Source of the DNA: Pedobacter sp. ASV28
Lineage (GTDB): Bacteria > Bacteroidota > Bacteroidia > Sphingobacteriales > Sphingobacteriaceae
Assembly: GCF_016428855.1 (NCBI RefSeq)
Contig: NZ_JAELTN010000014.1
Coordinates: forward strand, 1 to 64,000
Direction: 5' to 3'
DNA length: 64,000 bases
This document shows positions 54,655 through 63,958 of the stretch, piece by piece. The stretch's first letter is position 1. The number at the start of each line of letters is the position of its first letter. Under the pieces are notes generated by a model that saw nothing but the letters and a program-made list of their open reading frames with translations, did no database searches and was not told the origin of the DNA. Made by a program: the position numbers and the translations under genes.

Positions 54655-55311
54655 TCACCAGGCCTGATCACCTACCAAAGGCACGAACCTAAACGTATCC
54701 AGCTCTATTCTATCGTATTCGTTCTCACTCACCCTGATGACGGTAATCATTTTCTGTGATTTTTCATCACCTACTGGAATAACCAAAATACCCCCTATCC
54801 TTAATTGTTTAAGTAATAACTCGGGTACGAAAGGTGCACCAGCAGTCACTATAATCTTATTATAGGGGGCATGTTGCTCTATGCCTTTTGAGCCATCGCC
54901 CAAAAAGAAATGAGCATGATAGCCCATTCCAGGCAATACTTTAATGGTTCTGGCGTAAATATTAGACTGACGCTCAATGGTAAATACTTCTGCACCCAAT
55001 TCCATCAAAATACAGGTCTGGTAGCCAGAACCCGTACCAATTTCCAATACCTTATCTCCTTTTTGAATGTGCAGTAGTTCTGTTTGATAAGCTACCGTAT
55101 AAGGCTGCGATATCGTTTGCCCATCGCCAATGGGAAAGGCAATATCCCGGTAAGCTTGATTCCAAAATGTTTCATCGAAGAAAAAATGACGGGGTACCTT
55201 AGCAATGGCCCTTAAGACTTTGGCATCTGATATTCCCCTTTCCTTTAAGATCTCTACAAGTTTTTTTCTTGCTCCTTTTTCTCTATAATTATCTACAAAC
55301 TTATATGCCAT
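54655..55311 (-). CDS. pcm: Protein-L-isoaspartate O-methyltransferase
   Basis: A 218-residue repair enzyme that methylates isoaspartate residues with AdoMet. Motif I reads VLEIGTGSGYQTCILMELGA, preceded by the family motif ISQPYTVAYQTELL and followed by PYNKIIVTAGAPFVPELLLKQL. The ATG at 55311 is chosen over the TTG at 55320, because an exact -7 box (TATTTTTG) lies only 6 nt upstream of it. Length is normal. Confidence 0.95.
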   Translation of the reverse strand: MAYKFVDNYREKGARKKLVEILKERGISDAKVLRAIAKVPRHFFFDETFWNQAYRDIAFPIGDGQTISQPYTVAYQTELLHIQKGDKVLEIGTGSGYQTCILMELGAEVFTIERQSNIYARTIKVLPGMGYHAHFFLGDGSKGIEQHAPYNKIIVTAGAPFVPELLLKQLRIGGILVIPVGDEKSQKMITVIRVSENEYDRIELDTFRFVPLVGDQAW

Positions 55312-55317
55312 TTGCCC

Positions 55318-55325
55318 CAAAAATA
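55318..55325 (-). promoter_or_regulatory. -7 box abutting the pcm start
   Basis: On the minus strand this reads TATTTTTG, an exact TAnnTTTG match that ends 6 nt before the ATG at 55311. It overlaps the alternative TTG start, which is therefore unlikely to be used. Confidence 0.55.
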
Positions 55326-55637
55326 GCTTTAAACTCTTTATTTAACCAAATAAACCGCTTCTAAAATTGTAAATATTTATCCACAGCCAGCACTTTGGTC
55401 AAGCTAAAAAACTACAATTCAACAAGATCTAGAAAATGTTCTAAAATAGGAGAATATTCAAGAGGAATAATTCGGTGTAGGACAACAAACCCAAATATAG
55501 AGCTATAGACTTGGCTTCCCCACCAACCTAAATATTTTACATTTATCGAAATTAAAACCGTTTCTTAATTTATTAGGCTTTTTAAACAGCTCGAAGTAAC
55601 AAATAATTCATATTTTTGGACTAAACTTATATAGCGC
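55321..55637. other. Intergenic gap of 317 bp
   Basis: Region between the divergent pcm and outer-membrane protein genes. A second exact -7 box TATTTTTG lies at 55611-55618, 19 nt before the plus-strand ATG. No reading frame or hairpin of note was found in the rest. Confidence 0.5.
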
Positions 55638-56321
55638 ATGAACAAAAACTTATTGTTTATTTTTCTTTTATTCATTAGCACTTCTGCTTTTTCACAACTC
55701 GATGGTAATTATAATTACAGCATTGGGATAAAAGCTTTTAATATAGGACAATTGCCAAAGATATTAAACCAGTCCAATACCGATGACTATACCCAAACCT
55801 GGTTTAATGGAGGTATTATTAGGTTTAATGACAACCAGATGAGTTTTAGGTTAAGTGGGCATTATTTGTTCAAGAGAGATCTTAAATTTAGCAACCAGTG
55901 CGACAATTGCGAAAGCGCAAATGGTAATTTAACAGATTACGCTATTAAGATCGGTTTCGAGAAAAATTTCAACTATTCTATTATCCAACCTTATTTTGCT
56001 GTTGATTTAGGTTTTCGTGCCAATAGTTTCCACGGCGAAATCACCTCTACCAATACCCTAAATACCAATGCCACCTATTCGGCAATTACCAATAAGAACG
56101 GCGCTACCCTTTCACCTGTATTGGGTTTTAAAATCAATGTATTAAAACAGTTGAGCATCTTTGCAGAATCGAGCATTGATTTTTATTATGCCTATGAGCG
56201 TCAGGAAACCATACTACGTGATGCTGCCAACACAAGAACCTTTGCCAAATATAACAAACTAGAATCTCTGCTAAATCCGGTTTCAATAGGCATACAAATC
56301 CACTTGATTGGGAAGAATTAA
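55638..56321 (+). CDS. Outer-membrane beta-barrel protein
   Basis: A 227-residue exported protein with a signal peptide (residues 1-19, ending AFSQ). The mature part alternates hydrophobic and polar residues (FRLSGHYLFKRDLKFSNQC, FAVDLGFRANSFHGEI, SIFAESSIDFYYAYE), giving about eight strands as in small OmpA/OmpW-like barrels. One CDNC pair may form a disulfide. The family is a porin-like group common in Bacteroidota, and the function is unknown. The stop overlaps the end of priA by 4 nt. Confidence 0.8.
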   Translation: MNKNLLFIFLLFISTSAFSQLDGNYNYSIGIKAFNIGQLPKILNQSNTDDYTQTWFNGGIIRFNDNQMSFRLSGHYLFKRDLKFSNQCDNCESANGNLTDYAIKIGFEKNFNYSIIQPYFAVDLGFRANSFHGEITSTNTLNTNATYSAITNKNGATLSPVLGFKINVLKQLSIFAESSIDFYYAYERQETILRDAANTRTFAKYNKLESLLNPVSIGIQIHLIGKN

Positions 56322-58792
56322 TAAGGATCTACATCTATCTGTGTAATTACACTCTTAAATTCTTTCTGGGCATTAAACTCTTTGATGGTAGTAGATAGTA
56401 CAGTCTTTACTTTTTGAATGGCTACCGTACGCTCAATTTTAATGATAATCTGTTTGATGTAATAGTTCCTTATCCTCGCTACCAAAGGTTGTTCTGGTCC
56501 GAGTATCCTATGTCCTAACTGTGCCCTTAAATGATTGGCCAAAGTTTGTGATGCCTTATTAAGAATATTGGCATCTTTATGTTTCACATTCACAAAAATC
56601 AACCGGGTAAAAGGAGGATAGTGGAATTGGCGGCGTTCCTCTAGTTCGTCGGCATACATTTGCTCATAATCATTCGCAATTACCTGCTTAATAATACGGT
56701 GGTCATCGGCATAGGCCTGAATACAAACTTTACCTTGCTTATCTCTTCGGCCAGCTCTACCAGCCACTTGTGCCAATAATTGATAACTACGTTCAAACGC
56801 CCTAAAATCGGGAAAATTTAATAGAGTATCTGCATTGATCACCCCTATCAGGCTTACATTGTCAAAATCTAAGCCTTTGGCCACCATCTGCGTACCGATA
56901 AGAATATCATGTTTTTTTTCCTGAAAATCGGCAATGATCTGCTGCATCCCATTCTTGGTACGCGTACTATCCAAATCCAGTCTCGAAATTCTGGCTTCAG
57001 GAAAAATCAAGCTCAGTTCTTCTTCAATTCGCTCTGTTCCAAAACCCTTTTGCTCAATATGCACTGAGCCACAGGCAGGGCAAATGTTAATGCTGCTCTG
57101 GTGGTAACCACAATAATGGCAGTGCAGTTTACCACTTGACTTATGAAAAGTAAGGCTAACATCACAATTCACACATTTTGGGGCATAACCACAAGTAGCA
57201 CAAATCAGAATGGTAGCATAACCCCTACGGTTCTGGAACAAGATAACCTGTTCTTTATTTTCCAATGCCATTGCAATATCATCTACCAGTACACTGGTAA
57301 AATAGGAAACCATTTTTTTTCTTTTTGTTTCTTCTGCAATACTAATCACTTCTTGTAAGGGTAATTGAACGCCTCCAAAACGTTCTTTCAATACCACAAA
57401 TCCATACTTGTCTATCTGAGCATTATAATAGCTCTCCATAGAAGGCGTGGCCGAACCCAGCACCACTTTGGCCTGATGAAGAAAGGCTAAAAAAACAGCC
57501 GCATCTCTAGCTTGGTAACGCGGTGCAGGATCATATTGCTTATAAGAATTTTCGTGTTCTTCGTCAACAACTACCAATCTTAGATCTGAAAAAGGCAATA
57601 AAACTGCAGATCTGGCTCCCAAAATTACTTGATAGGCCCCATTCAATACCTTATTCCAAATCTCTACACGTTCATTATCATTGAATTTAGAATGGTAAAC
57701 ACCTATTTTATCGCCAAAATAGAGTTTTACTCTTTCTACAATCTGGGTGGTCAGTGCAATTTCAGGCAATAGAAACAAAACTTGACCTCCATTAGCAATG
57801 GCTTCTTCTATCAATTTGATGTATAATTGTGTTTTACCCGAAGCAGTAACGCCATGAAGAAGTACCACATCTTTGGTTTCAAATTGAGTGCTGATTTGAT
57901 GCAGTGCATTTTGTTGTTCGCTACTTAGATCAAAAGCGATTTCGAATTCATCGTGGTTAGTATGCAATCTGCTTACTTGGCGCTTTTCCACTACAAATAT
58001 CTCTTTATCCGTAAGCGATTTTAGGGCACCTTGTCCACAGCCACTTTCCTCTAGCAGCTGGTTTTTGGCCATAAAATCTCCATTTCTGGTGCATTTTAAA
58101 TAAGCCAAAAGTGCATCCAATTGCTTTGGCGCCCTTTCCAACTGCTCAAATAGCAATTTCAAATTTTCTTCATCCCTATAAAAAGGATTTAGCCTTACAA
58201 ATGATTTAAGCAAAGGCCTATATTTATCTACTACCTCCTCTGCGGCAACGATAATCTCCTTAGCAATCAATGAATTGATGATGGGGTATACCGTTTTCTG
58301 CCCCAACAGCTCCGCAACTTCATTAATCGTTATGCGATGCTGCTTAACCAGCACATTCACAATGAGATCTTCCTTATCTGTAAGTACTACCCCTTCTGGT
58401 TGCTCTTCTCTTAAAATCAAGATGGTTTCGCTCGCCAACTTTAATCCGGTAGGCAGTGCGGCAGCCATCACCTCTCCTTCATTACAAAGGTAATAGCTGG
58501 TCATCCAGTCCCAAAATTCAAATTGTTTTTGGTTAACAACCGGATATTCATCTACAACATCAATAATGTATTTTGCCTGATAATGCTCGGGTGGTTCATT
58601 GCCCATACCCTTAATCAGAGCGGTATAGATCTTATGCTTACCAAACTGTACCACTACCCTTTTGCCCACGGCAATTCTATCGTTAAGCTCAAACGGAACA
58701 CGATAGGTGTAGTTGATCGCTAACGATAATGGAAGAATAACCTCTACAAACAAGGTTTCTCTTTCAGAAAAATCTGATTCGGCAAATTGCAT
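56318..58792 (-). CDS. priA: Primosomal helicase PriA
   Basis: An 824-residue replication-restart helicase. The N-terminal DNA-binding domain is followed by Walker A GVTASGKTQLYIKL, the DEEH box (LRLVVVDEEHENSYKQ), the helicase C-domain (QVAGRAGRRDKQGKV), and a zinc region with cysteine pairs (CATCGYAPKCVNC, CHYCGYHQ, CPACGSVH). It restarts stalled forks by loading DnaB. Its start codon overlaps the stop of the DUF423 gene by one base, so the two are translationally coupled. Confidence 0.97.
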   Translation of the reverse strand: MQFAESDFSERETLFVEVILPLSLAINYTYRVPFELNDRIAVGKRVVVQFGKHKIYTALIKGMGNEPPEHYQAKYIIDVVDEYPVVNQKQFEFWDWMTSYYLCNEGEVMAAALPTGLKLASETILILREEQPEGVVLTDKEDLIVNVLVKQHRITINEVAELLGQKTVYPIINSLIAKEIIVAAEEVVDKYRPLLKSFVRLNPFYRDEENLKLLFEQLERAPKQLDALLAYLKCTRNGDFMAKNQLLEESGCGQGALKSLTDKEIFVVEKRQVSRLHTNHDEFEIAFDLSSEQQNALHQISTQFETKDVVLLHGVTASGKTQLYIKLIEEAIANGGQVLFLLPEIALTTQIVERVKLYFGDKIGVYHSKFNDNERVEIWNKVLNGAYQVILGARSAVLLPFSDLRLVVVDEEHENSYKQYDPAPRYQARDAAVFLAFLHQAKVVLGSATPSMESYYNAQIDKYGFVVLKERFGGVQLPLQEVISIAEETKRKKMVSYFTSVLVDDIAMALENKEQVILFQNRRGYATILICATCGYAPKCVNCDVSLTFHKSSGKLHCHYCGYHQSSINICPACGSVHIEQKGFGTERIEEELSLIFPEARISRLDLDSTRTKNGMQQIIADFQEKKHDILIGTQMVAKGLDFDNVSLIGVINADTLLNFPDFRAFERSYQLLAQVAGRAGRRDKQGKVCIQAYADDHRIIKQVIANDYEQMYADELEERRQFHYPPFTRLIFVNVKHKDANILNKASQTLANHLRAQLGHRILGPEQPLVARIRNYYIKQIIIKIERTVAIQKVKTVLSTTIKEFNAQKEFKSVITQIDVDPY

Positions 58793-59178
58793 TATTTATC
58801 TTTTAGGGCAGCAAAAAATAAGCAGCACCATCCTATAATAAAACATAGCCCGCCTATCGGGGTAATTGGTCCTATATAACTGGTAAAAGTTAAGTGATAG
58901 GCGTCTTTTAGCGACAATAAATATAACGAACCAGAAAACAAGATAATCCCCAAACTAAAAAACAAAAATGAAAGGCTGATGAGCTTGTTCTTATAACGTG
59001 CAAAAGTTGAAAGATATAATATAGCGAAGGTATGGTAAAACTGGTATTCAACTCCTTTTTGCCAGGTAAGCAATTGATCGGGCGAAATAATCTGCTTGAG
59101 GCCATGGGCTCCAAAAGCGCCTAATATTACCGCTAATGCCCCAAAAAAAGCAGCTGTTAGGATAATTCGTTTATTCAT
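58792..59178 (-). CDS. DUF423 membrane protein
   Basis: A 128-residue inner-membrane protein with four hydrophobic segments. The first is in LTAAFFGALAVILGAFGAHGLK, whose GAFGAHGL motif is diagnostic for DUF423, and GVEYQFYHTFAILYL follows. The role is unknown. It is the first gene of a pair with priA, overlapping it by one base. Confidence 0.93.
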   Translation of the reverse strand: MNKRIILTAAFFGALAVILGAFGAHGLKQIISPDQLLTWQKGVEYQFYHTFAILYLSTFARYKNKLISLSFLFFSLGIILFSGSLYLLSLKDAYHLTFTSYIGPITPIGGLCFIIGWCCLFFAALKDK

Positions 59179-59267
59179 GAGTAACGGCTTTTAATCTTGC
59201 TAAATTAATAAAATGACCTTACAATATCGCTAATCATAAAATTAAATTAAATTTGTTCTTCATAGGC

Positions 59268-60833
59268 ATGAAAAGAATATATTTTACACTTAGCATATTG
59301 ATCATAGGTACCGCTGTAATGGCCTATCTATATTTTTCGAACTTAAATACAGAGAACAACAGCAATGATCATCCACTGAATATTGTATCCAAAAACTCGG
59401 GTATCGTTTTTACCTTCGAAAATGACAAATCTTTTTTTGAAATCTTAAACGGACAGCGCATTCTCGGTCAGCTATTGGGTGCAAAAAAAACCAAGACCTT
59501 AATTGCCCTGCAACAAAACTTAAGCATAAATAAGCCTATAAACCAACTTGTAGATGGAGAAAATATCTACATTGGTTTTTTACCGGGAAAAAATAATCAG
59601 GTCGATTTTATCATAAGCACACAAGCTAAATTCGAGATCGATCAGAATAGATTAATACAGTTGGGCAACAACAAAGAGTTTAAGATAGAAAAGAACGGTG
59701 CATACAGCAAGCTTACTTTCCCCGATAGTAGTTTCTGCTACCTGATCACAGATAAAAAAACGATGATCGTTTCCAATTCCCCTGATGCATTGGTCAACCT
59801 GATTGACAATCACACCAAGAATGACTTTGCTGCTTACATTAAACAGAACAACCGCTTTGGCAAAAACACACTTGCCAATATTTATATTGACTATAATAAA
59901 ATCCCTAAATTATTAAAGAGCATACTGAACAGCAATATTAACGGAGAGTTGAATATCTTTAACCGACAAAACACCTATGCATCATTTAATTATAATTTCA
60001 GTAGCGAAAAATTATTGTTGAACGGCTATACCGATATACAAGACAAAAACAATTATTATAGGTTATATTTAGACCAAAAGGAACAAAAAATATTTATCGA
60101 CCAAGCTTTCCCAGAACAAACTGCCAATTATACCATTTTTGCAATAACAGATAAAGAAAAATGGAACAGTGCCTTTAAAAACTGGCAGCAAGATCATAAA
60201 GAAGCTGAAAAAATAGCGAAAACGCTAAAAGAACTGAATGAAAAATACAGAATTGATATCTATCAAACTTTCCCTAAATATTTCAATAAGCAACTCGCCA
60301 CTTTTCAATTAAGCTCAGGCGAGAAATTTGGTCTGCTTGCACTAGAAAATGGCGACAAATTGGGGCAGCTCTTATTGGATCTTAGTACTGAATATGAGCC
60401 AGAAATAAGGATTTTCAAAGAAGCTGACCTCTTGTACTACTTCTTTGGAGAACCATTTAAAAAATTTGAAAGACCCTTCTATACCATCATAGATAATTAC
60501 TTTGTCATCGCCAATAATGCCAGTAGCATAAAAGTGTTCCTTAACAGCTATAGAAACAACAAACTATTGGTAAACAATGCAGTATATATGCAGTTTAAGG
60601 ATCAAATTTCCAGTTCTGCCACATTATCTATTTATGTAAACCACAAAAACTCTAACGACATCTTTGGCAGAAACCTTAGAGCAGCATATTACAAGCAGTA
60701 TAAATCTGAAGACGGCCTCAAATCATACAATGCCTTCGGTTATCAACTTTCTTCCGATAATGGACGTTTTCTGAGCAATATTTTACTTTTAAAGCAACAA
60801 AAAGAAATTAAATTGGACAGTTTAACAAATTAG
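59268..60833 (+). CDS. Hypothetical membrane-anchored protein (DUF3352-like layout)
   Basis: A 521-residue protein. One N-terminal transmembrane helix (residues 5-24) is followed by a long exported region with mixed beta and helical character (NIVSKNSGIVFTFENDKSFFEIL, KFERPFYTIIDNYFVIANNASSIKVFL). The general layout recalls DUF3352-type proteins, but I do not claim identity. The ATG at 59268 is chosen over an upstream TTG. It lies 51 nt before the DUF5723 gene. Confidence 0.7.
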   Translation: MKRIYFTLSILIIGTAVMAYLYFSNLNTENNSNDHPLNIVSKNSGIVFTFENDKSFFEILNGQRILGQLLGAKKTKTLIALQQNLSINKPINQLVDGENIYIGFLPGKNNQVDFIISTQAKFEIDQNRLIQLGNNKEFKIEKNGAYSKLTFPDSSFCYLITDKKTMIVSNSPDALVNLIDNHTKNDFAAYIKQNNRFGKNTLANIYIDYNKIPKLLKSILNSNINGELNIFNRQNTYASFNYNFSSEKLLLNGYTDIQDKNNYYRLYLDQKEQKIFIDQAFPEQTANYTIFAITDKEKWNSAFKNWQQDHKEAEKIAKTLKELNEKYRIDIYQTFPKYFNKQLATFQLSSGEKFGLLALENGDKLGQLLLDLSTEYEPEIRIFKEADLLYYFFGEPFKKFERPFYTIIDNYFVIANNASSIKVFLNSYRNNKLLVNNAVYMQFKDQISSSATLSIYVNHKNSNDIFGRNLRAAYYKQYKSEDGLKSYNAFGYQLSSDNGRFLSNILLLKQQKEIKLDSLTN

Positions 60834-60883
60834 GATGTGGTAAATTGACTTCAAAACGGTTATCTTTATCAACAAGTAATGGT

Positions 60884-62299
60884 ATGAAAAGAAAGCTGAT
60901 TTGCTCCTTATTGATCTTATTTGTCGCGATGGGTACCCATGCCCAACAATATGCATTATTTAACACTAAGACCTTATTCGATACATTCGAAAATCCTGCA
61001 CAAAAGGCTTTTACCTTGGATTCCTCCCGACAATATGCTTCAAATTTTCTATTGCCCTATCTAGATCTGAGTGGCCTTAACAAAGGAAATTCAGATGAAG
61101 CACTCAGAAAATTGATCAATACTGGCTATAGCCATACCCGAAGCGGCCCATTAGACAAAACCACCAGAGAAAGCATTAATATTTATCTCTTGAGCTTTAG
61201 AATGTTCAAATACCACAAATATCATAGTGAAATGGGCTTTTCCTGGCAAATTCGTTCGGAAACAGAAATCAATTATTCGGAAAATGAAAGTCTTGGTTTT
61301 TTTGACACCTTTAAACGTTTTAGCAGTATACCCAGAATAAATGTTTTTAACAACAACAATAAGCTGCAGACCTATCACCAGATCAGTTTTAACTATCGTG
61401 AAAACTACAATAAGCGTTGGGCATTTGGCACTAAACTAAGTTTGTTGAGCGGTATAGGTTATAGTGAATTCCATGCGGATCAATCTTCAGTGTCCATTGA
61501 TCCGGCCAATAACAAGATGAATATCCAATTAGCCGGCAATTTCAAACTAAATTATCCAGAAGACAATAAAATCAGCTTCTCAAAATTATTACCTTTTAAA
61601 AACCTGGGCCTATCTATAACCTTGGGCACCACCCATACTACAAAATCGGGCATATTGCTTATGGCCAATGTTAAAGATCTAGGTTTCATAAGATGGGGCA
61701 AGAAAAAATCATTTTCTGGCAGTTTCGATATCAGTCGTGAAATTTCAGATATTACAGGCCCTGATGCAGAGAATAAAATGTATAAGGCAATGAACAAAAT
61801 TGCAGAAGATAGTGGCGAACAAAAAGCTTTCTACACACCTATAAATACCCGTGCCGACTTTTTAATCTCCAAAACATTTGGTCCTTATACACCAAGCCTA
61901 ATCCTTACCAAAAATGTATTCAACAAATTTGGTGAAGCGGCTTTTGTCAACACTATAAAATCGGGTCTGCTTTCTTTTAGTGCCGTTCCCAGTTATAACT
62001 TAGATCAAACATTTAGATTAGGGATACAGGGAATGATCCAAACGCCCAATTTTGAAATGTTCTTAGGTACCAATGATGTAATACAAAGCTATTACGCCAG
62101 TAAAGAAATTATAAAAAATAATGAAGCACAGGCTACCGGCTATAACAGAGGTTCTGTTTATATGGGCATAGCCTTTAAAATAGGCTATATAGTAGAACAT
62201 CCCCAAAACATGAGCTGGATGCCAGGTGTAGGCAAGTATAAAGACCGAAAAAGCTTTTTCGGTAGTCTTTTTGGCATATTCAAGAAAAAAAACAACTAA
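60884..62299 (+). CDS. DUF5723 family exported protein
   Basis: A 471-residue protein with a signal peptide (residues 1-20, ending THAQ). The mature part opens QYALFNTKTLFDTFENPAQKAF, shows many beta-strand segments (YHQISFNYRENYNKRWAFGTKLSLLS), and ends with a positively charged tail (FFGSLFGIFKKKNN). I recognise the family as DUF5723, probably an outer-membrane barrel of the PorV/FadL-like kind. The ATG at 60884 is chosen over a TTG 39 nt upstream. It overlaps the convergent tsaB stop by 4 nt. Confidence 0.75.
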   Translation: MKRKLICSLLILFVAMGTHAQQYALFNTKTLFDTFENPAQKAFTLDSSRQYASNFLLPYLDLSGLNKGNSDEALRKLINTGYSHTRSGPLDKTTRESINIYLLSFRMFKYHKYHSEMGFSWQIRSETEINYSENESLGFFDTFKRFSSIPRINVFNNNNKLQTYHQISFNYRENYNKRWAFGTKLSLLSGIGYSEFHADQSSVSIDPANNKMNIQLAGNFKLNYPEDNKISFSKLLPFKNLGLSITLGTTHTTKSGILLMANVKDLGFIRWGKKKSFSGSFDISREISDITGPDAENKMYKAMNKIAEDSGEQKAFYTPINTRADFLISKTFGPYTPSLILTKNVFNKFGEAAFVNTIKSGLLSFSAVPSYNLDQTFRLGIQGMIQTPNFEMFLGTNDVIQSYYASKEIIKNNEAQATGYNRGSVYMGIAFKIGYIVEHPQNMSWMPGVGKYKDRKSFFGSLFGIFKKKNN

Positions 62300-62982
62300 A
62301 CCTTTTTCTTTGGGGTAGTTAGCACAAAATCTTTGAGGTAAAAGGGTTCGAAATAAGCTACATCTTCAAATTTTCCTTTCAAAAAAGCCTCGTAGGCTAA
62401 ATTGCTCATATTAGCTGCCGTATTAAAATTGAGATCAGAAAAATGTGCATTTGGATTGACAATAACTTCTTTGCACTTCTCCGTTCCATCGCCTATAAAT
62501 GCCACATAATTATTCTGTAGCTCTAGTACAAAACTTTTATCGTTGATAATCTTTGCATGAGTATATTCTACTTCGGCCAATTTATGATCATATACCGCTG
62601 TAAACACTTCCATTCTACGGGCATCTATCATAGGGCATACTAAACCTCCAAAGTTTGGATGCTGTAACAAGTAACCATTTGCCATCATTTCCAAGGTATT
62701 GATTGCTATAAGTGGTTTATCTAGAGCAAAACAAAGACCTTTTGCCGTAGATACGCCTATACGCAGTCCCGTATAGGAGCCAGGCCCTTTACTTACCGCA
62801 ATAGCATCGAGCTGCTTATAAGAAATACCTGTCAACTTCATTACCTCATCTATAAATAGCGTAAGGCTAGCTGCATGGATATGAGATGCTTTTTCTTCTT
62901 TCACAGCAATGGTTTTTCCATTTACCGATATGGCAACTGCGCACACCTGCGTGGCGGTTTCAATTTGAAGTATTGTAGACAT
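62296..62982 (-). CDS. tsaB: tRNA t6A biosynthesis protein TsaB
   Basis: A 228-residue actin-like protein that scaffolds synthesis of threonylcarbamoyladenosine at tRNA position 37, together with TsaD and TsaE. The signature SKGPGSYTGLRIGVSTAKGL (about 64-83) and the opening ILQIETATQVCAVAI fit well. TsaD is not in the window. An exact -7 box (TAACTTTG) lies 23 nt upstream. Confidence 0.96.
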   Translation of the reverse strand: MSTILQIETATQVCAVAISVNGKTIAVKEEKASHIHAASLTLFIDEVMKLTGISYKQLDAIAVSKGPGSYTGLRIGVSTAKGLCFALDKPLIAINTLEMMANGYLLQHPNFGGLVCPMIDARRMEVFTAVYDHKLAEVEYTHAKIINDKSFVLELQNNYVAFIGDGTEKCKEVIVNPNAHFSDLNFNTAANMSNLAYEAFLKGKFEDVAYFEPFYLKDFVLTTPKKKV

Positions 62983-63005
62983 TTAGAAGTTGAAAATTTA
63001 CGGTG

Positions 63006-63013
63006 CAAAGTTA
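63006..63013 (-). promoter_or_regulatory. -7 box of tsaB
   Basis: The minus strand reads TAACTTTG, matching TAnnTTTG, 23 nt upstream of the tsaB start. Confidence 0.55.
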
Positions 63014-63051
63014 TAAGTTAAATTCATTTCGAACTCATAACTTTATACTTT

Positions 63052-63282
63052 TTAAGGTACCGGATCATGACCATGTCTGCCCCAGGGATGGCAGCTCGCA
63101 ATACGTTTTACCGTTAGCCAGCCACCCTTAAATGGACCATGCTTTTTAATGGCCTCTATTCCATATTGCGAACAGGTAGGCGTAAAACGGCAACTTGCTC
63201 CCAATAAAGGCGACAACAGCAATTGATAAAGCCTAATTAGCCATAAAAATAGCCAAGAAAACAGAATCTTAATTAGTTTCAT
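63052..63282 (-). CDS. yidD: Membrane protein insertion efficiency factor YidD
   Basis: A 76-residue membrane-associated protein. The family signature [26 protein letters not shown] and the C-terminal [13 protein letters not shown] are complete. It assists YidC-dependent insertion. The ATG at 63282 gives the usual length; an upstream ATG (63300) is possible. It overlaps the end of rnpA by 14 nt, in the conserved order rpmH-rnpA-yidD. Confidence 0.96.
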   Translation of the reverse strand: MKLIKILFSWLFLWLIRLYQLLLSPLLGASCRFTPTCSQYGIEAIKKHGPFKGGWLTVKRIASCHPWGRHGHDPVP

Positions 63283-63664
63283 GGGCTTTAATCTGCGCAA
63301 TTAGTTTCTTCAATAATAGCACAAGCTTCTTCTCAAAGAAAACGTAGGGATAAATTTCCTTCCCTACATATTGTAGCCCCAACAATAAAAGTTGATTTTT
63401 ATTGGGCAATAATGCATAGAGCTCGGCAGCTTTATATAGCCTATAAACTTCTCGGGTGCGTCGTTTGACCAAATTTCTATCTACAGCATGCTTATAACGT
63501 CTTTTGGCCACATTTATAACCACTTGAACTGGTTGAGAGTGCACATCTGGCACAAAAAGGAAGGTAGCCCGAAAAGGGTACAACAAAAAAGAAGAGCCAT
63601 TTTTAAATAGCAAGTCTAAAGACTTTTTGCTACATAAACGCTCTTCTTTTTTAAATGTGTTCAT
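63269..63664 (-). CDS. rnpA: Ribonuclease P protein component
   Basis: A 131-residue protein subunit of RNase P, which with the catalytic RNA trims tRNA precursors. The basic signature [25 protein letters not shown] is present, preceded by the opening [19 protein letters not shown]. It is somewhat divergent, as is normal for Bacteroidota. It lies 63 nt after rpmH. Confidence 0.96.
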   Translation of the reverse strand: MNTFKKEERLCSKKSLDLLFKNGSSFLLYPFRATFLFVPDVHSQPVQVVINVAKRRYKHAVDRNLVKRRTREVYRLYKAAELYALLPNKNQLLLLGLQYVGKEIYPYVFFEKKLVLLLKKLIAQIKAHETN

Positions 63665-63727
63665 TTTTTGATTGCTATTTTGCAGAATGACTGCTCTGCC
63701 TCACCTACAAGGTGGCGCAATCAAAAA

Positions 63728-63886
63728 TTATGATTTATGACGACGCTCGTCAGAAACTGTTAATCTTTTTCTTCCTTTTGAACGGCGAGAAGCTAATACC
63801 CTTCTACCGTTTGCTGTAGCCATTCTTTCGCGGAAGCCATGTTTATTTCTTCTCTTTCTTTGCGAAGGTTGGAATGTTCTTTTCAT
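63728..63886 (-). CDS. rpmH: 50S ribosomal protein L34
   Basis: A 52-residue, strongly basic protein with the L34 sequence: [20 protein letters not shown] at the start, [18 protein letters not shown] after it, and a short family-typical tail [13 protein letters not shown]. It is the first gene of the rpmH-rnpA-yidD run and is preceded by a consensus promoter. Confidence 0.98.
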   Translation of the reverse strand: MKRTFQPSQRKRRNKHGFRERMATANGRRVLASRRSKGRKRLTVSDERRHKS

Positions 63887-63927
63887 AACTGTATAATATC
63901 TTAACTAGAGTTTTTAAATAAGAGGTG

Positions 63928-63958
63928 CAAATATAAAGTGATTATTCCACAATTGCAA
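63928..63958 (-). promoter_or_regulatory. Promoter of rpmH
   Basis: On the minus strand TTG (63958-63956), 20 bases, then TATATTTG (63935-63928) is a full match to the Bacteroidota -33/-7 promoter. It lies 41 nt upstream of the rpmH ATG. Confidence 0.7.

Noticed and set aside
62340-62360. TTCGAA word resembling a tRNA T-loop
   Set aside because: No acceptor, D or anticodon stems surround it, and it lies inside the tsaB coding sequence. No tRNA gene was found in the window.
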